From the NCBI RefSeq assembly GCF_026965555.1, contig NZ_CP114040.1:620001-684000 (forward strand): a stretch of 64,000 bases of DNA, written 5' to 3'. Source of the stretch: Nannocystis punicea. GTDB taxonomy: Bacteria; Myxococcota_A; Polyangia; Nannocystales; Nannocystaceae. The number at the start of each line of letters is the position of its first letter. Position 1 is the stretch's first letter. Under the pieces are notes generated by a model. It searched no databases. It worked only from the letters and a program-made list of their open reading frames with translations, and was not told where the DNA came from. Made by a program: the position numbers and the translations under genes. Positions 29,067 to 36,830 of the stretch are shown piece after piece.

Positions 29067-29765
29067 ATGTCTGCGCCCCGACCGCTCCTCACCTCCATCC
29101 TCCTGTCCACCGCGCTGCTCACCGCTTGCGACGACGACCTGACCGGGTCGCCCGCCGAGCCGGCCGAGCTCGCCACCGTCTCGGCGCCCGAGCGCACGGA
29201 GGCCGACCGCGCCAAGTTGTTGGCCAGGCGAGGGAGGCTCGCCGAGTCTCGGGCGCTCGGGCAGGCGAAGGTCGACCGCGCCCTCCTCGACCAGCTCGCC
29301 GCCGAACAAATGTTGCGGGTCGATGTCGCCGTGCCGAGCGACGCCCAGCAGTCGCGCTACGTGCTGTTCGCCGGCGAGCTCCCCGAAGCGCCCACCAGCC
29401 TCGTGGCGCTGGAGAATGAGCCCGGCGAGGGCGTGCGCAAGGAGATCCTGCTCGGCGGCGAGGATGCCGCCCGGCCGGCCCTGTTCCGCAACGTGGCCGA
29501 GGGCACGTACACGGTCTGCGTCGCCGTCAGCCCGCCCGCGAGCCCCGAGGATCGCGCGCTGATGGAGCGGGCGGCTGCGATCCTCGAGGCCGACGGCCCC
29601 GGGCCGCTGTCGGCCGAGAAGATCCAGGCCGCCGCCGCCGCCGCGCAGGCCGAGACCGGCCACAAGTTCACCCCCATCGACTGGAGAGCGCGCCCGGTCC
29701 GCTGCCAGCGCCTCGAGGTCGACGCGCGCCCGGAGAGCCGGGTCGTCGCCCTCGACCCCGCCTGA
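29067..29765 (+). CDS. Putative lipoprotein
   Basis: 232 residues from the ATG at 29067, which has AGGAAA a few bases upstream. The lipobox LLTAC gives the lipid Cys at residue 21. The mature part has a helical, Arg/Glu-rich stretch (about residues 40-85), then a beta-rich region (RYVLFAGELPEAPTSLVAL) and a short C-terminal tail. No family recognised. Divergent from the TPP-enzyme operon. Confidence 0.78.
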   Translation: MSAPRPLLTSILLSTALLTACDDDLTGSPAEPAELATVSAPERTEADRAKLLARRGRLAESRALGQAKVDRALLDQLAAEQMLRVDVAVPSDAQQSRYVLFAGELPEAPTSLVALENEPGEGVRKEILLGGEDAARPALFRNVAEGTYTVCVAVSPPASPEDRALMERAAAILEADGPGPLSAEKIQAAAAAAQAETGHKFTPIDWRARPVRCQRLEVDARPESRVVALDPA

Positions 29766-30050
29766 GCTGCGGTCCGCGAGCGCGGCCGCGCGCGAGGGAG
29801 GACGTTGCCTCCGGCGATCCTCGGCCCGCACCGGCTCTCGACTTCCGAAGACATCGTCCGGGGCGCCGCGAAGGGGCATTTCGCGGGTCAATCGAGCGCG
29901 GGGGCGTGCGCGAGGGGCCAGGCCTCGGAGGACAAGTCGCGGCCGTGGAGTCGCAGTCGCAGGGGCCGAACGACATGGGGAGGTCGGCAGGGACCGTGCG
30001 CTTTGTTCCGTGACCGTTGCCCTTCGAGAGGCCTCCCGCCGAGATCCGCC

Positions 30051-30296
30051 AGGCCGGCAAGGCGTGAGGACGGGGGATGCCGGGCGGACCTGGGACCGAC
30101 GAGCGGCGGCCGACGATGCTCCCATGCCCGCCTGCGCGCGTCGCCGTGAGCTGCCTCGGCAGGGCGCCTCTCTCCGAGCCTCGACAGGTCGGCAAGGCGC
30201 GAGGTGGGAGGTCGCCGGGCGAGCCCGGGACCGACGAGCGACGGCCGACGACGCCCATGCCCGGCCGCGCGCGTCGTCACGACCTGCCTCGGCAGG
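30051..30296. repeat. Imperfect direct repeat, two copies of about 112 bp
   Basis: Copy 1 at 30051-30163 and copy 2 at 30186-30296 both run from AGG(C/T)CGGCAAGGCG to CTGCCTCGGCAGG. The shared core includes GGGACCGACGAGCG and GGCCGACGA. Similar sequence before copy 1 suggests a degenerate third unit; the period is about 133-135 bp. Confidence 0.75.
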
Positions 30297-30380
30297 TTGC
30301 CTTATACTGCACGTACGCCGATTGCAGCGTCACCGCCACCGCCTGCGCTCGCATGACGCCCGTCCAGTGCAGATTAAAAA

Positions 30381-30451
30381 ATGTCTTTAAGGACATGTCT
30401 TTGAAAGAATTGCCAAAAGGACATTGTTTTTCGGACATGTCTCAGGAGACA
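30381..30451. repeat. Palindrome array containing a Shine-Dalgarno sequence
   Basis: ATGTCTTTAAGGACAT (30381-30396), further GACATG and GGACAT half copies, and TGTCTCAGGAGACA (30438-30451), a perfect 6+6 inverted repeat. The AGGAG ribosome-binding site of the gene starting at 30454 lies inside the last copy. Confidence 0.75.
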
Positions 30452-30453
30452 CC

Positions 30454-32124
30454 ATGATCGGCCTCGTCTTGACCGCTCTCCTCGCCCTCGCAGCCCCGCC
30501 CGCGGAGTCGCTGACGGCCGAGCTCGAGCGAGCTCTCGCCGGCGCGGGCGAGCCGGGCGTCGACCTCGCCTGCGAGGCGGAGGGGCGGGACCTCGCGCGC
30601 GACGGTGCCGGCGTCGGCGCAGCGCTCGAGCGCCTGGTCGCCTGTCATGCTGCGGCAGGCCGGCTCGACGACGCCCGCCGCTGGGCCGAGCGCCTGCTCG
30701 TCGCCTCACCGTCCTCGGCGGCCGCGACGCTCGTGGCGCTCGGCCGCCGCAGCCTCGACCTCGGTCGCCTCGAGCTGGCGGCCTGGGCCTTCGAGTCCGA
30801 GCCGCGCGCACGGCGAGTCCCTGCGGAGCAGCTCGAGCGGCTGTGGCAGGCCGCGGAGATCCGCCTCGGCCTCGGCCAGCTCGACCTCGTCGCCGCCGAC
30901 CTCGACGCCATCGACCGCGGCAGCGCCCACGATCCCGGGGCGGCTGCCGAGTGGTTCTGGCGGCGGCGCGAATGGATCGGCGCCGTCGACAGGCGGCTCC
31001 TCGGCGCGCTGTGGGGCGTCGCCAGGGGCTCGGGCTACTACCCGCCCGACCCCTACGATCTCCAGCTCGCACACGCTCGCGCGTACCTCCGCCGTCACGC
31101 GAAGGCCGGCGGTCTCGCGCGCCGCGCCATCACCGAGAGCACGATCGGCAAGATCCTCTGGGACAACTCCTGCTCTGAATGGTGGTCGGGTCTGTGTGTG
31201 AAGCTACAATGGAGGATGCCCCGGGCCACCAGCTGCGGCCGCGGCTACATCACCCTGTCCCGGAAGCGGACGGAGCCCCCCATCCCCCGGGAGCGGCGTC
31301 CCATCCGCGCTTGGTGCACCCCCCGCACCCCGCTGCTTGAGCAGGCTGGGCGCGATCCCGCGGGCGCCCGCGAGGCGATCCGGCACTTCGACCGCGCGCT
31401 CCGGCTCGCTCGCGGGGTGTCGCTCGCCGCCGAGGACCCGCTGCGCCCCGAGTTCGAGGCCGCGCTGGCGATCGCCGAGCTCCGGACGCTGGATGCCGCG
31501 GTGGAGGATTACCTCGGGCGTGAGCTCCCCGAGGATCTGCGGCTCGCCCCCGATCGCTGGCTGCACCGCTCGAGCGCGCCGGAGGATCGCCAGGAGCTGC
31601 GGCGGCAGATGGCGCAGGTCGAGGTCGACGTGCGCCGGCGCTATCCGGCCTTCCTCGCCGAGCGCGCCGCCGAGGCCGACGCCCTGGAAGCGCGCCTCCT
31701 CGCATTCGCCGACCGCGCCGGCGGCGGTCGCTTCGCGCGCGACGCCTGGTGGCGCGCCGGCATCCTGGCCGCGGCGCACGCACGCTCGATCTGCCGCGTG
31801 ACGCCCGTGGGCGGCTTTTTCAACGAGGACGCCGCCCGGCTCCACGCCGACGACCTCGACGCGCGCCGCGGACCGCTCCTCGCCGAGGCACAGGCCTACT
31901 TCGAACGCTGCACCCGCGACGGCCTCGCCCGCAGCGAGCTCGACGGCGTCTTCTTCGCCTGCGACAGCTACCTGAAGGAGCTGGACCACCCGCTCCCCCA
32001 CAACATCGCCGAGGTCTTCGGCGCGCCGGAGTACACCGCCAGCCGCCCGCTCACGATCGCCGTCCTGACGACGGATCCCGAGGACCTGTCCCCGGCGACG
32101 CTGCCGCTCGCGCAGCTCCCGTGA
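30454..32124 (+). CDS. Exported helical-repeat protein with an in-frame foreign-looking insert
   Basis: 556 residues from the ATG at 30454 with AGGAG 5 bp upstream. A signal peptide ends near residue 15 (LLALAAPPAES). Residues 20-180 and 290-540 are Ala/Leu/Arg helices like TPR-type solenoids. Between them (about residues 235-300) the composition changes: Trp/Cys/Arg/Pro-rich sequence with unusual codons, as if 173 bp (31171-31343) had been inserted in frame. There is no membrane anchor beyond the signal peptide. Function unknown. Confidence 0.72.
   Translation: MIGLVLTALLALAAPPAESLTAELERALAGAGEPGVDLACEAEGRDLARDGAGVGAALERLVACHAAAGRLDDARRWAERLLVASPSSAAATLVALGRRSLDLGRLELAAWAFESEPRARRVPAEQLERLWQAAEIRLGLGQLDLVAADLDAIDRGSAHDPGAAAEWFWRRREWIGAVDRRLLGALWGVARGSGYYPPDPYDLQLAHARAYLRRHAKAGGLARRAITESTIGKILWDNSCSEWWSGLCVKLQWRMPRATSCGRGYITLSRKRTEPPIPRERRPIRAWCTPRTPLLEQAGRDPAGAREAIRHFDRALRLARGVSLAAEDPLRPEFEAALAIAELRTLDAAVEDYLGRELPEDLRLAPDRWLHRSSAPEDRQELRRQMAQVEVDVRRRYPAFLAERAAEADALEARLLAFADRAGGGRFARDAWWRAGILAAAHARSICRVTPVGGFFNEDAARLHADDLDARRGPLLAEAQAYFERCTRDGLARSELDGVFFACDSYLKELDHPLPHNIAEVFGAPEYTASRPLTIAVLTTDPEDLSPATLPLAQLP
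31171..31343. other. Possible in-frame insertion
   Basis: The segment starts TGCTCTGAATGG and ends with GCTTGAGCA, giving a weak 5-bp inverted terminus (TGCTC/GAGCA). Codon use changes abruptly (TGT GTG AAG CTA CAA, GCT TGG TGC) and the encoded residues break the helical repeat. No transposase and no target duplication are visible. Confidence 0.4.
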
Positions 32125-32454
32125 ACCGTCCTTCTCGAGCCTGTCCTTCGGGACATGCGCTCGCCGGCAGTCGGGGACAGGTCGCCCCGGACACCGGCCT
32201 CGCTACCTTCGCCGCGCTTCATCCGGGGCCCGACCGCGCCGTGCGACGTCTGGCTCGAACCCATTGCCCATCTACTGTGTGCATGAGCGGCTCGCTGCAA
32301 CCTCGCGACGCGCTCGCGGACCGTCCGTCACCGATCGATCACGCCGCCGTGACGGGACGCAGCGTGGCCGTGACCGACATGTCACCGCGTTCGTGACTCC
32401 GAGGGCGTAGGTTGGCCGGCGCGCGGGCCCGTCCGGCCCGATGTTCGCGCTCTC
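32125..32454. other. Intergenic region with palindromes
   Basis: 330 bp without a credible gene. Palindrome copies lie in the first 70 bp. The right half should carry the promoter of the lipoprotein gene at 32455; no clear promoter elements seen. Confidence 0.55.
32141..32195. repeat. Exact palindrome plus degenerate copy after stop codon
   Basis: CTGTCCTTCGGGACATG (32141-32157) is an exact core 17 bp after the stop at 32124. GGGGACAGGTCGCCCCGGACA (within 32173-32195) is a looser neighbour. Confidence 0.8.
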
Positions 32455-34170
32455 ATGCTCCACACTCGCTCCATTCGTCTCCTCTCATTCGTCGCGGGCG
32501 GTGCGCTCGCATTCGTGCCGTTCGGCTGCGAGGACGGCGACGACGCCGTGACCGCGCGCGCCGGCGGGCCGGTGATCGTCAGCTTCCAGGACGGCCAGTC
32601 GCCGACCAGCAGCTACGCCGGCACCCGCGACACCATGCTCGACGGCGACTCGCCGAGCACCAAGAACGGCGGCGACACCAGCCTCTCCGTCGAGGAGGCG
32701 ACCGAGGTCGTTTCCCTGCTGTCGTGGGACCTGAGCGCATCGATCCCGACCACCGCCGTCGTCGAGGCCGTCACCGTCACCCTCGAGATCTCCGACAAGA
32801 GCCCCGAGACGTTCTCGCTGTACGAGGCCAGGCGCGCGTGGAACGAGGCGAACGCGACCTGGAACGCGTGGACCACCGGCAGCAGCTGGCAGACCGCCGG
32901 CGGCTACGGCACCGGCGATCGCGGGACCGTCGCGCTCGGCTCGTTCTCCGCGGCCGAGACCGGGTCCGTGACCTTCTCGCTCAACGCCGCCGGCGTCGCG
33001 CTGGTGCAGCAGTGGGTGGCGAACCCGACCAGCAACCGCGGCTTCTTCCTCGACGGCGCGGGTACCAGCAATCGCCTCGAGTTCCGCGCCAGCGAGTACG
33101 GCACCAAGGCCAGGCGGCCCAAGCTGACCGTGACCTGGCACGAGGCCGACGCGGGCGACACCACCGGCGACGGCGGCGACCCCGGCGAGGTCGTCCTCGA
33201 CCCGACCCCCGGCAATTACAAGCAGAGCTGCGACGGCTCGTTCGGCGTCGCCCTCGACGGCTCGTACTTCCTCGACGGCAACGACGAGGACCAGGGCCTG
33301 CGGGTCTACCGACGCGGCGCCGACGCCAACGCGGCCAGGAGCGTCGACGTGTCCGCGAGCATCAGTCTGTCGACCTCGGACGAGGCCGACCTCGAGGATG
33401 CGGCGCGGATCGGCGACCGGATCTATATCGTCAGCTCGCACGGCCGCGACAAGAGCGGGAACCTCGAGCGCATGCGCTACCGCTTCTTCGCCGTCGACGT
33501 CGCCGGGACCGCGCCGAACGTGTCGCTTACCACCGTCGGGTACACGTCGAAGCTGCTCGACGACATGGTCAAGAGCGCCAACTGGCTGACGCCGAACGCC
33601 AGCGTGATCGCCACCCTCGCCACCGCGGCCAACCTGAGCAAGGCGACCGACGCCAACCTCGCGCCCAAGGTCAACGGCAGCAACATCGAGGGCCTCGCGT
33701 GGCTGCCGACGGCGCAGCGGCCGAAGCAGCTCGTGGTCGGCTTCCGCAACCCGCTCCAGGGCACCGACGCGATCCTCGTCACCTTGCTCAACGCCGACGC
33801 GGTGCTGGGCGGCGCGGTCGCGCAATTCGGCGAGGCGATCCTCCTCGACCTCGGCGGCCTGCGCGTGCGCGGGATGTCCTGGTCGCCGGTGCACGCGGCG
33901 ATGCTGATCCTCGCCGGCCCGAAGGACGGCGCGGCCGGCCCGTTCCGCCTCTACAAGTGGAGCGGCGTCGCCGGACAGGCGCCCGTGCTGGTCCAGAACA
34001 TCACCTCGTTCCCGACCGACTCGGGGCCCGAGGCGATCGTCGTCTATCCCGACACCCACGACGTTCAGGTCGTCTTCGACCAGGGCGAGCACCTGATCAG
34101 CGGCACGATCTGCAAGGACAAGTCGGTCTCGAGCCGGTACTTCAGCGACGTCATCGTCCACGTGCCCTGA
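32455..34170 (+). CDS. DNRLRE plus DUF3616 domain lipoprotein
   Basis: 571 residues. The signal peptide ends in FVPFGC with Cys at residue 25. Residues about 45-230 form a DNRLRE-type beta domain (WNEANATWNAWTTGSSW, ALVQQWVANPTSNRGFFL), usually a carbohydrate- or surface-binding module in secreted bacterial proteins. Residues from about 250 match DUF3616, with YFLDGNDEDQGLRVYRRG and NIEGLAWLPTAQRPKQLVVG, a propeller-like domain of unknown activity. Exported and membrane-anchored by lipidation. A strong hairpin follows the gene. Confidence 0.9.
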   Translation: MLHTRSIRLLSFVAGGALAFVPFGCEDGDDAVTARAGGPVIVSFQDGQSPTSSYAGTRDTMLDGDSPSTKNGGDTSLSVEEATEVVSLLSWDLSASIPTTAVVEAVTVTLEISDKSPETFSLYEARRAWNEANATWNAWTTGSSWQTAGGYGTGDRGTVALGSFSAAETGSVTFSLNAAGVALVQQWVANPTSNRGFFLDGAGTSNRLEFRASEYGTKARRPKLTVTWHEADAGDTTGDGGDPGEVVLDPTPGNYKQSCDGSFGVALDGSYFLDGNDEDQGLRVYRRGADANAARSVDVSASISLSTSDEADLEDAARIGDRIYIVSSHGRDKSGNLERMRYRFFAVDVAGTAPNVSLTTVGYTSKLLDDMVKSANWLTPNASVIATLATAANLSKATDANLAPKVNGSNIEGLAWLPTAQRPKQLVVGFRNPLQGTDAILVTLLNADAVLGGAVAQFGEAILLDLGGLRVRGMSWSPVHAAMLILAGPKDGAAGPFRLYKWSGVAGQAPVLVQNITSFPTDSGPEAIVVYPDTHDVQVVFDQGEHLISGTICKDKSVSSRYFSDVIVHVP

Positions 34171-34219
34171 AGCGCGCCGGGGTCCGCGGCCCGGACCCCG
34201 GCGAGCTCGCACCGCAGGA

Positions 34220-34243
34220 GCCTGTCCCTCGGGACAGGCTTTT
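34220..34243. terminator. Bidirectional terminator made from an exact palindrome
   Basis: GCCTGTCCCTCGGGACAGGC has perfect 8-bp arms and a CTCG loop and is followed by TTTT on the plus strand. It sits between two converging genes (stops at 34170 and 34252). This is the clearest case where a member of the dispersed family looks like an intrinsic terminator. Confidence 0.8.
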
Positions 34244-34251
34244 GCGCCCGC

Positions 34252-34758
34252 TCAGGGCGTGGTGAGCAGCTTCACGTGACCGATCGGGGCGAAGGCCGAG
34301 GTATTGGTCCGGCTCAGGTTGATCTTCAGGTAATAGTAGTAGTTGGCGTGGTCGAGGTTGAAAGTCGACGCCAGCACCTGCGTCTTGTTGTTCCACAGGG
34401 TCGTGGCGTAATCGCTCGACTGGAAGATCACGTACGCGGTCCCGAACACGGCGCTGGTCTTGTCGACGGCCACCATCAGGACCTCCACGTGCGCGGTGTT
34501 GCCCGTCCCGTCGGAGTCGCGGTACGACACCTGGATGGTGTCGAAGCTGGCGAGGTTCACGTCCACGGGGCAGTGCAAGCTCGCGGTCCCGGTGCCCGTG
34601 GAGAGCCCGACGTAGCTGTTGAGGGCGAGGAGGCTGCCGCCGGCGGTCACGGAACACGCGGTCACTGCCGTCTGCTGCTGATCTGCGGCTGCCGCCTCGG
34701 GAGATCCCACGATGAAGGCGCTGGCGAAGGTCGTTGCGATGAGAAGTAGCTTTTTCAT
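34252..34758 (-). CDS. Small secreted protein
   Basis: 168 residues from the ATG at 34758, with CAGGAG 7 bp upstream. A Sec signal peptide with basic n-region (MKKLL) ends near residue 24 (SPEAAAA). The mature protein is beta-rich, with Tyr/Thr/Asn repeats and two Cys (TACSVT and LHCPVD) that may form a disulfide; no anchor. It resembles small secreted beta-sandwich proteins common in myxobacteria, none with known function. Confidence 0.8.
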   Translation of the reverse strand: MKKLLLIATTFASAFIVGSPEAAAADQQQTAVTACSVTAGGSLLALNSYVGLSTGTGTASLHCPVDVNLASFDTIQVSYRDSDGTGNTAHVEVLMVAVDKTSAVFGTAYVIFQSSDYATTLWNNKTQVLASTFNLDHANYYYYLKINLSRTNTSAFAPIGHVKLLTTP

Positions 34759-35226
34759 GTCAATCTCCTGTCGAATGGCTTGATTTCGGCCAGTTGCGCA
34801 CAATGGACGGATTTTTGAACGTCCGATCGATCTGCCAAAGGCAGACACGTCGCCGCGATCTCGGGCCTCCGCGGCCTGATGGCCCGAGCTGCCCATGTCA
34901 GGGTTTGCAGCGTCGGCGATGACGTCCGTCTCCTCATCGCAGAGTGGCCGAATCGGACGATTCAATTGCGCCGACTCCTCTTTTTCTCCGCGGCGCGCCC
35001 GCGGCCGCAGCGGCCCCGAAAGCCGCGACGGCGATGTGCGCGAGCCCCCGATGCGTCGACCCGATCGCGGCGAATGGGAGGGGTCGGCCGCGCATCACCG
35101 GTTCGGCATGCGAGTATCTCCGATGTGCACGCCGGGAAGTCCCGGGGTCACCGCGGCCCATCGGCTCGGCGGGCGATCGAACGGGGCGACGACATGCCCC
35201 AAAAGACAGAAAATATGTCCGAAGAG
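34759..35226. other. Intergenic region
   Basis: 468 bp without a credible gene. Contains the promoter side of the secreted-protein gene, a small inverted repeat TCTGCCAAAGGCAGA (34831-34845) and, at the right end, a palindrome cluster after the CHASE3 gene. Confidence 0.5.
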
Positions 35227-35230
35227 TCAG
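35191..35230. repeat. Palindrome cluster overlapping a stop codon
   Basis: Half copies GACATGCCCC, AAAGACAG and ATATGTCCGAAGAGTCAG follow one another. The stop codon of the CHASE3 gene (35227-35229) lies in the last one. Confidence 0.6.
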
Positions 35231-36114
35231 CCCACCCGCAGGTGCGCGCGGGCCAGCTCGAGCTCGTCGCGCATCGCCCGGAAGCGGGTCTGCAGCTCGC
35301 GGCTCTGGGCGGTGACCTCGGCGGCCAGGGCTTCGGCCGACTGCCGGGCCGCGCGCTCGTTGGCCTCGCTGTGGCGGCGCAGCGCGAGGGCCTTGGCGTA
35401 GATGCCCTCCATGCGGCGGATCGATCGGCGCAGCACCGACGTGGTGAAGCCGATCAGGGCCAGCGCCGCGGCCGCGCCGACGACCATCGCCGGGAGCGAC
35501 CAGCCGCCGGCGGCCTCGTCGTCGCGCAGCCGCTGGTCCTCGGCGTCGACCAGCTGGCGCACCAGCTGGCGCACCGAGTCGAGCTGGGCCTCGCGCGCGG
35601 CCAGCTGCAGGCGCGACGCCTCGCCGGGGCGGACCAGCGGCCCGCCCGACTTGGTGGTCGCGGGCGCCAGCCCGGTGGCCCCGGCCCAGCGCCCGTACGC
35701 GGCCGCCAGGGCGGCGGCGCGGGCCTCCTGCTCGGGGTCGCCGGCCGTCAGCTCGGCCAGCCGGCGCAGCGCCGGCGGGACCATCACATGTCCCAAGTGC
35801 AAGGGCGGAAGGAACATGTCCTCATGATCGATCACGAAGCCGCGCAGGGCCGCCTCCTGGTCGATGACCAGCCGCTGCACGCGGTTGGCCTCGGCGATGA
35901 CGGTGCGGGCGCGCGCGGCCTCGGTCCCGTCTTCGGCGGCGGCGACCAGCTTGAAGGCCAGCAGGGCGCACAGCAGCAGCATCACGGTGATCGGCAGGAC
36001 CAGCGCCTTGAGCATGAGCCGGCGCAGGCGCGGCACCGGCAGCTCGTCGGCGACGGCGGGCAGGGCCTGGGTGGTGTTGAACAGCGACGCGTGCAGGTCG
36101 CGGGCGGCCGTCAT
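35227..36114 (-). CDS. CHASE3-domain membrane protein (no kinase domain)
   Basis: 295 residues. A first transmembrane helix (about residues 33-57, VLPITVMLLLCALLAFKLV) is followed by a CHASE3 sensory region (about 60-200; VIDQEAALRGF and AELTAGDPEQEAR are typical) and a second helix near 207-227. The C-terminal part is a coiled coil, with no histidine kinase, GGDEF or methyl-accepting domain. CHASE3 normally senses conditions in the periplasm. It is the last gene of the kdpB-like/kdpD/kdpE operon, overlapping kdpE by ATGA, so it may feed into KdpD. Residues ~97-110 are encoded by a palindrome cluster yet align to CHASE3 without a gap. Confidence 0.85.
   Translation of the reverse strand: MTAARDLHASLFNTTQALPAVADELPVPRLRRLMLKALVLPITVMLLLCALLAFKLVAAAEDGTEAARARTVIAEANRVQRLVIDQEAALRGFVIDHEDMFLPPLHLGHVMVPPALRRLAELTAGDPEQEARAAALAAAYGRWAGATGLAPATTKSGGPLVRPGEASRLQLAAREAQLDSVRQLVRQLVDAEDQRLRDDEAAGGWSLPAMVVGAAAALALIGFTTSVLRRSIRRMEGIYAKALALRRHSEANERAARQSAEALAAEVTAQSRELQTRFRAMRDELELARAHLRVG
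35786..35825. repeat. Intragenic palindrome cluster in CHASE3 gene
   Basis: ACATGTCCC (35786-35794) and AACATGTCCTCAT (35813-35825) are separated by 18 bp. The codons include CTT, TTG, GGA and CAT, all rare in this operon. Confidence 0.7.
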
Positions 36115-36830
36115 GAGGCGCCTCCGGCGATGTCGTCCTCCGAGCGCAGGCGGTAGCCGACGCCCGGCTCGGTGGTCAGGTAGCGCGGCCGGGCCGGATC
36201 GCCCTCGAGCTTCTGCCGCAGCTGGGCCATGTAGACGCGGAGGTAATGGGTCTGGCTGACCGCCTGCGGGCCCCACACCTCCTTGAGCAGCTGCTTGTGG
36301 GTCACGACCTTGCCGGCGTACTTGAGCAGGGTGGTGAGCAGCTTGTACTCGTGCGGCGTGAGGTGGACCGGCTTGCCCGCGCGGGTGACGAGGCGGCGCG
36401 CCAGGTCGACCGTGACCTCGCCGAGCGACACGATCGGCTCCTCGGTCGGCGTGCGCTCGGCGACCCGCCGCAGCGCCACCCGGATCCGCGCCAGCAGTTC
36501 GCTGGTGCCGAACGGCTTCGTCAAGTAGTCGTCGGCGCCGGCGTCGAGCGCCTGGACCTTGTCGCGCTCCTGGCCGCGCGCCGACAGCACGATGATCGGC
36601 ACCCGCGTCCACTCGCGCAGCCGCGAGGTGACGTCGAGCCCGTCGCCGTCCGGCAGGCCGAGGTCGAGCAGGACGATGTCCGGGTTGTGCTCGGTCGCCC
36701 GCTGCAGCCCCTCGGCGGCCGTCTCGGCCTCGACCAGGCGGTAGTTCTGGGCGACCAGCGCCGCCCGCAAGAACCGCCGGAGCGGCGCCTCGTCCTCGAC
36801 GATGAGTACCAATGGCCCCTGTTCGCTCAT
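36111..36830 (-). CDS. kdpE: Two-component response regulator KdpE
   Basis: 239 residues: receiver domain (about 5-120) with acidic pocket VEDEAP, phospho-acceptor in IVLLDLGLPDGDG and Lys in YLTKPF, then an OmpR/PhoB winged helix (about 135-230) with HYLRVYMAQLRQKLE. This order and wording match KdpE closely. In other bacteria it activates kdpFABC on low potassium; here no kdpA or kdpC is nearby, so its targets may lie elsewhere. It overlaps kdpD and the CHASE3 gene by ATGA. Confidence 0.93.
   Translation of the reverse strand: MSEQGPLVLIVEDEAPLRRFLRAALVAQNYRLVEAETAAEGLQRATEHNPDIVLLDLGLPDGDGLDVTSRLREWTRVPIIVLSARGQERDKVQALDAGADDYLTKPFGTSELLARIRVALRRVAERTPTEEPIVSLGEVTVDLARRLVTRAGKPVHLTPHEYKLLTTLLKYAGKVVTHKQLLKEVWGPQAVSQTHYLRVYMAQLRQKLEGDPARPRYLTTEPGVGYRLRSEDDIAGGAS

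Larger units (their letters stand above)
29766..30453. other. Intergenic region with direct duplication and palindrome array
   Basis: 688 bp without a credible gene. A minus-strand frame repeats GRRSSVPG twice only because the DNA is duplicated. The region contains an imperfect direct repeat (30051-30296) and an AT-rich palindrome array (30381-30451) upstream of the next gene. Confidence 0.55.

Noticed and set aside
29668..30258. Minus-strand frame with repeated GRRSSVPG
   Set aside because: The repeat is explained by the DNA duplication; no codon bias or family.
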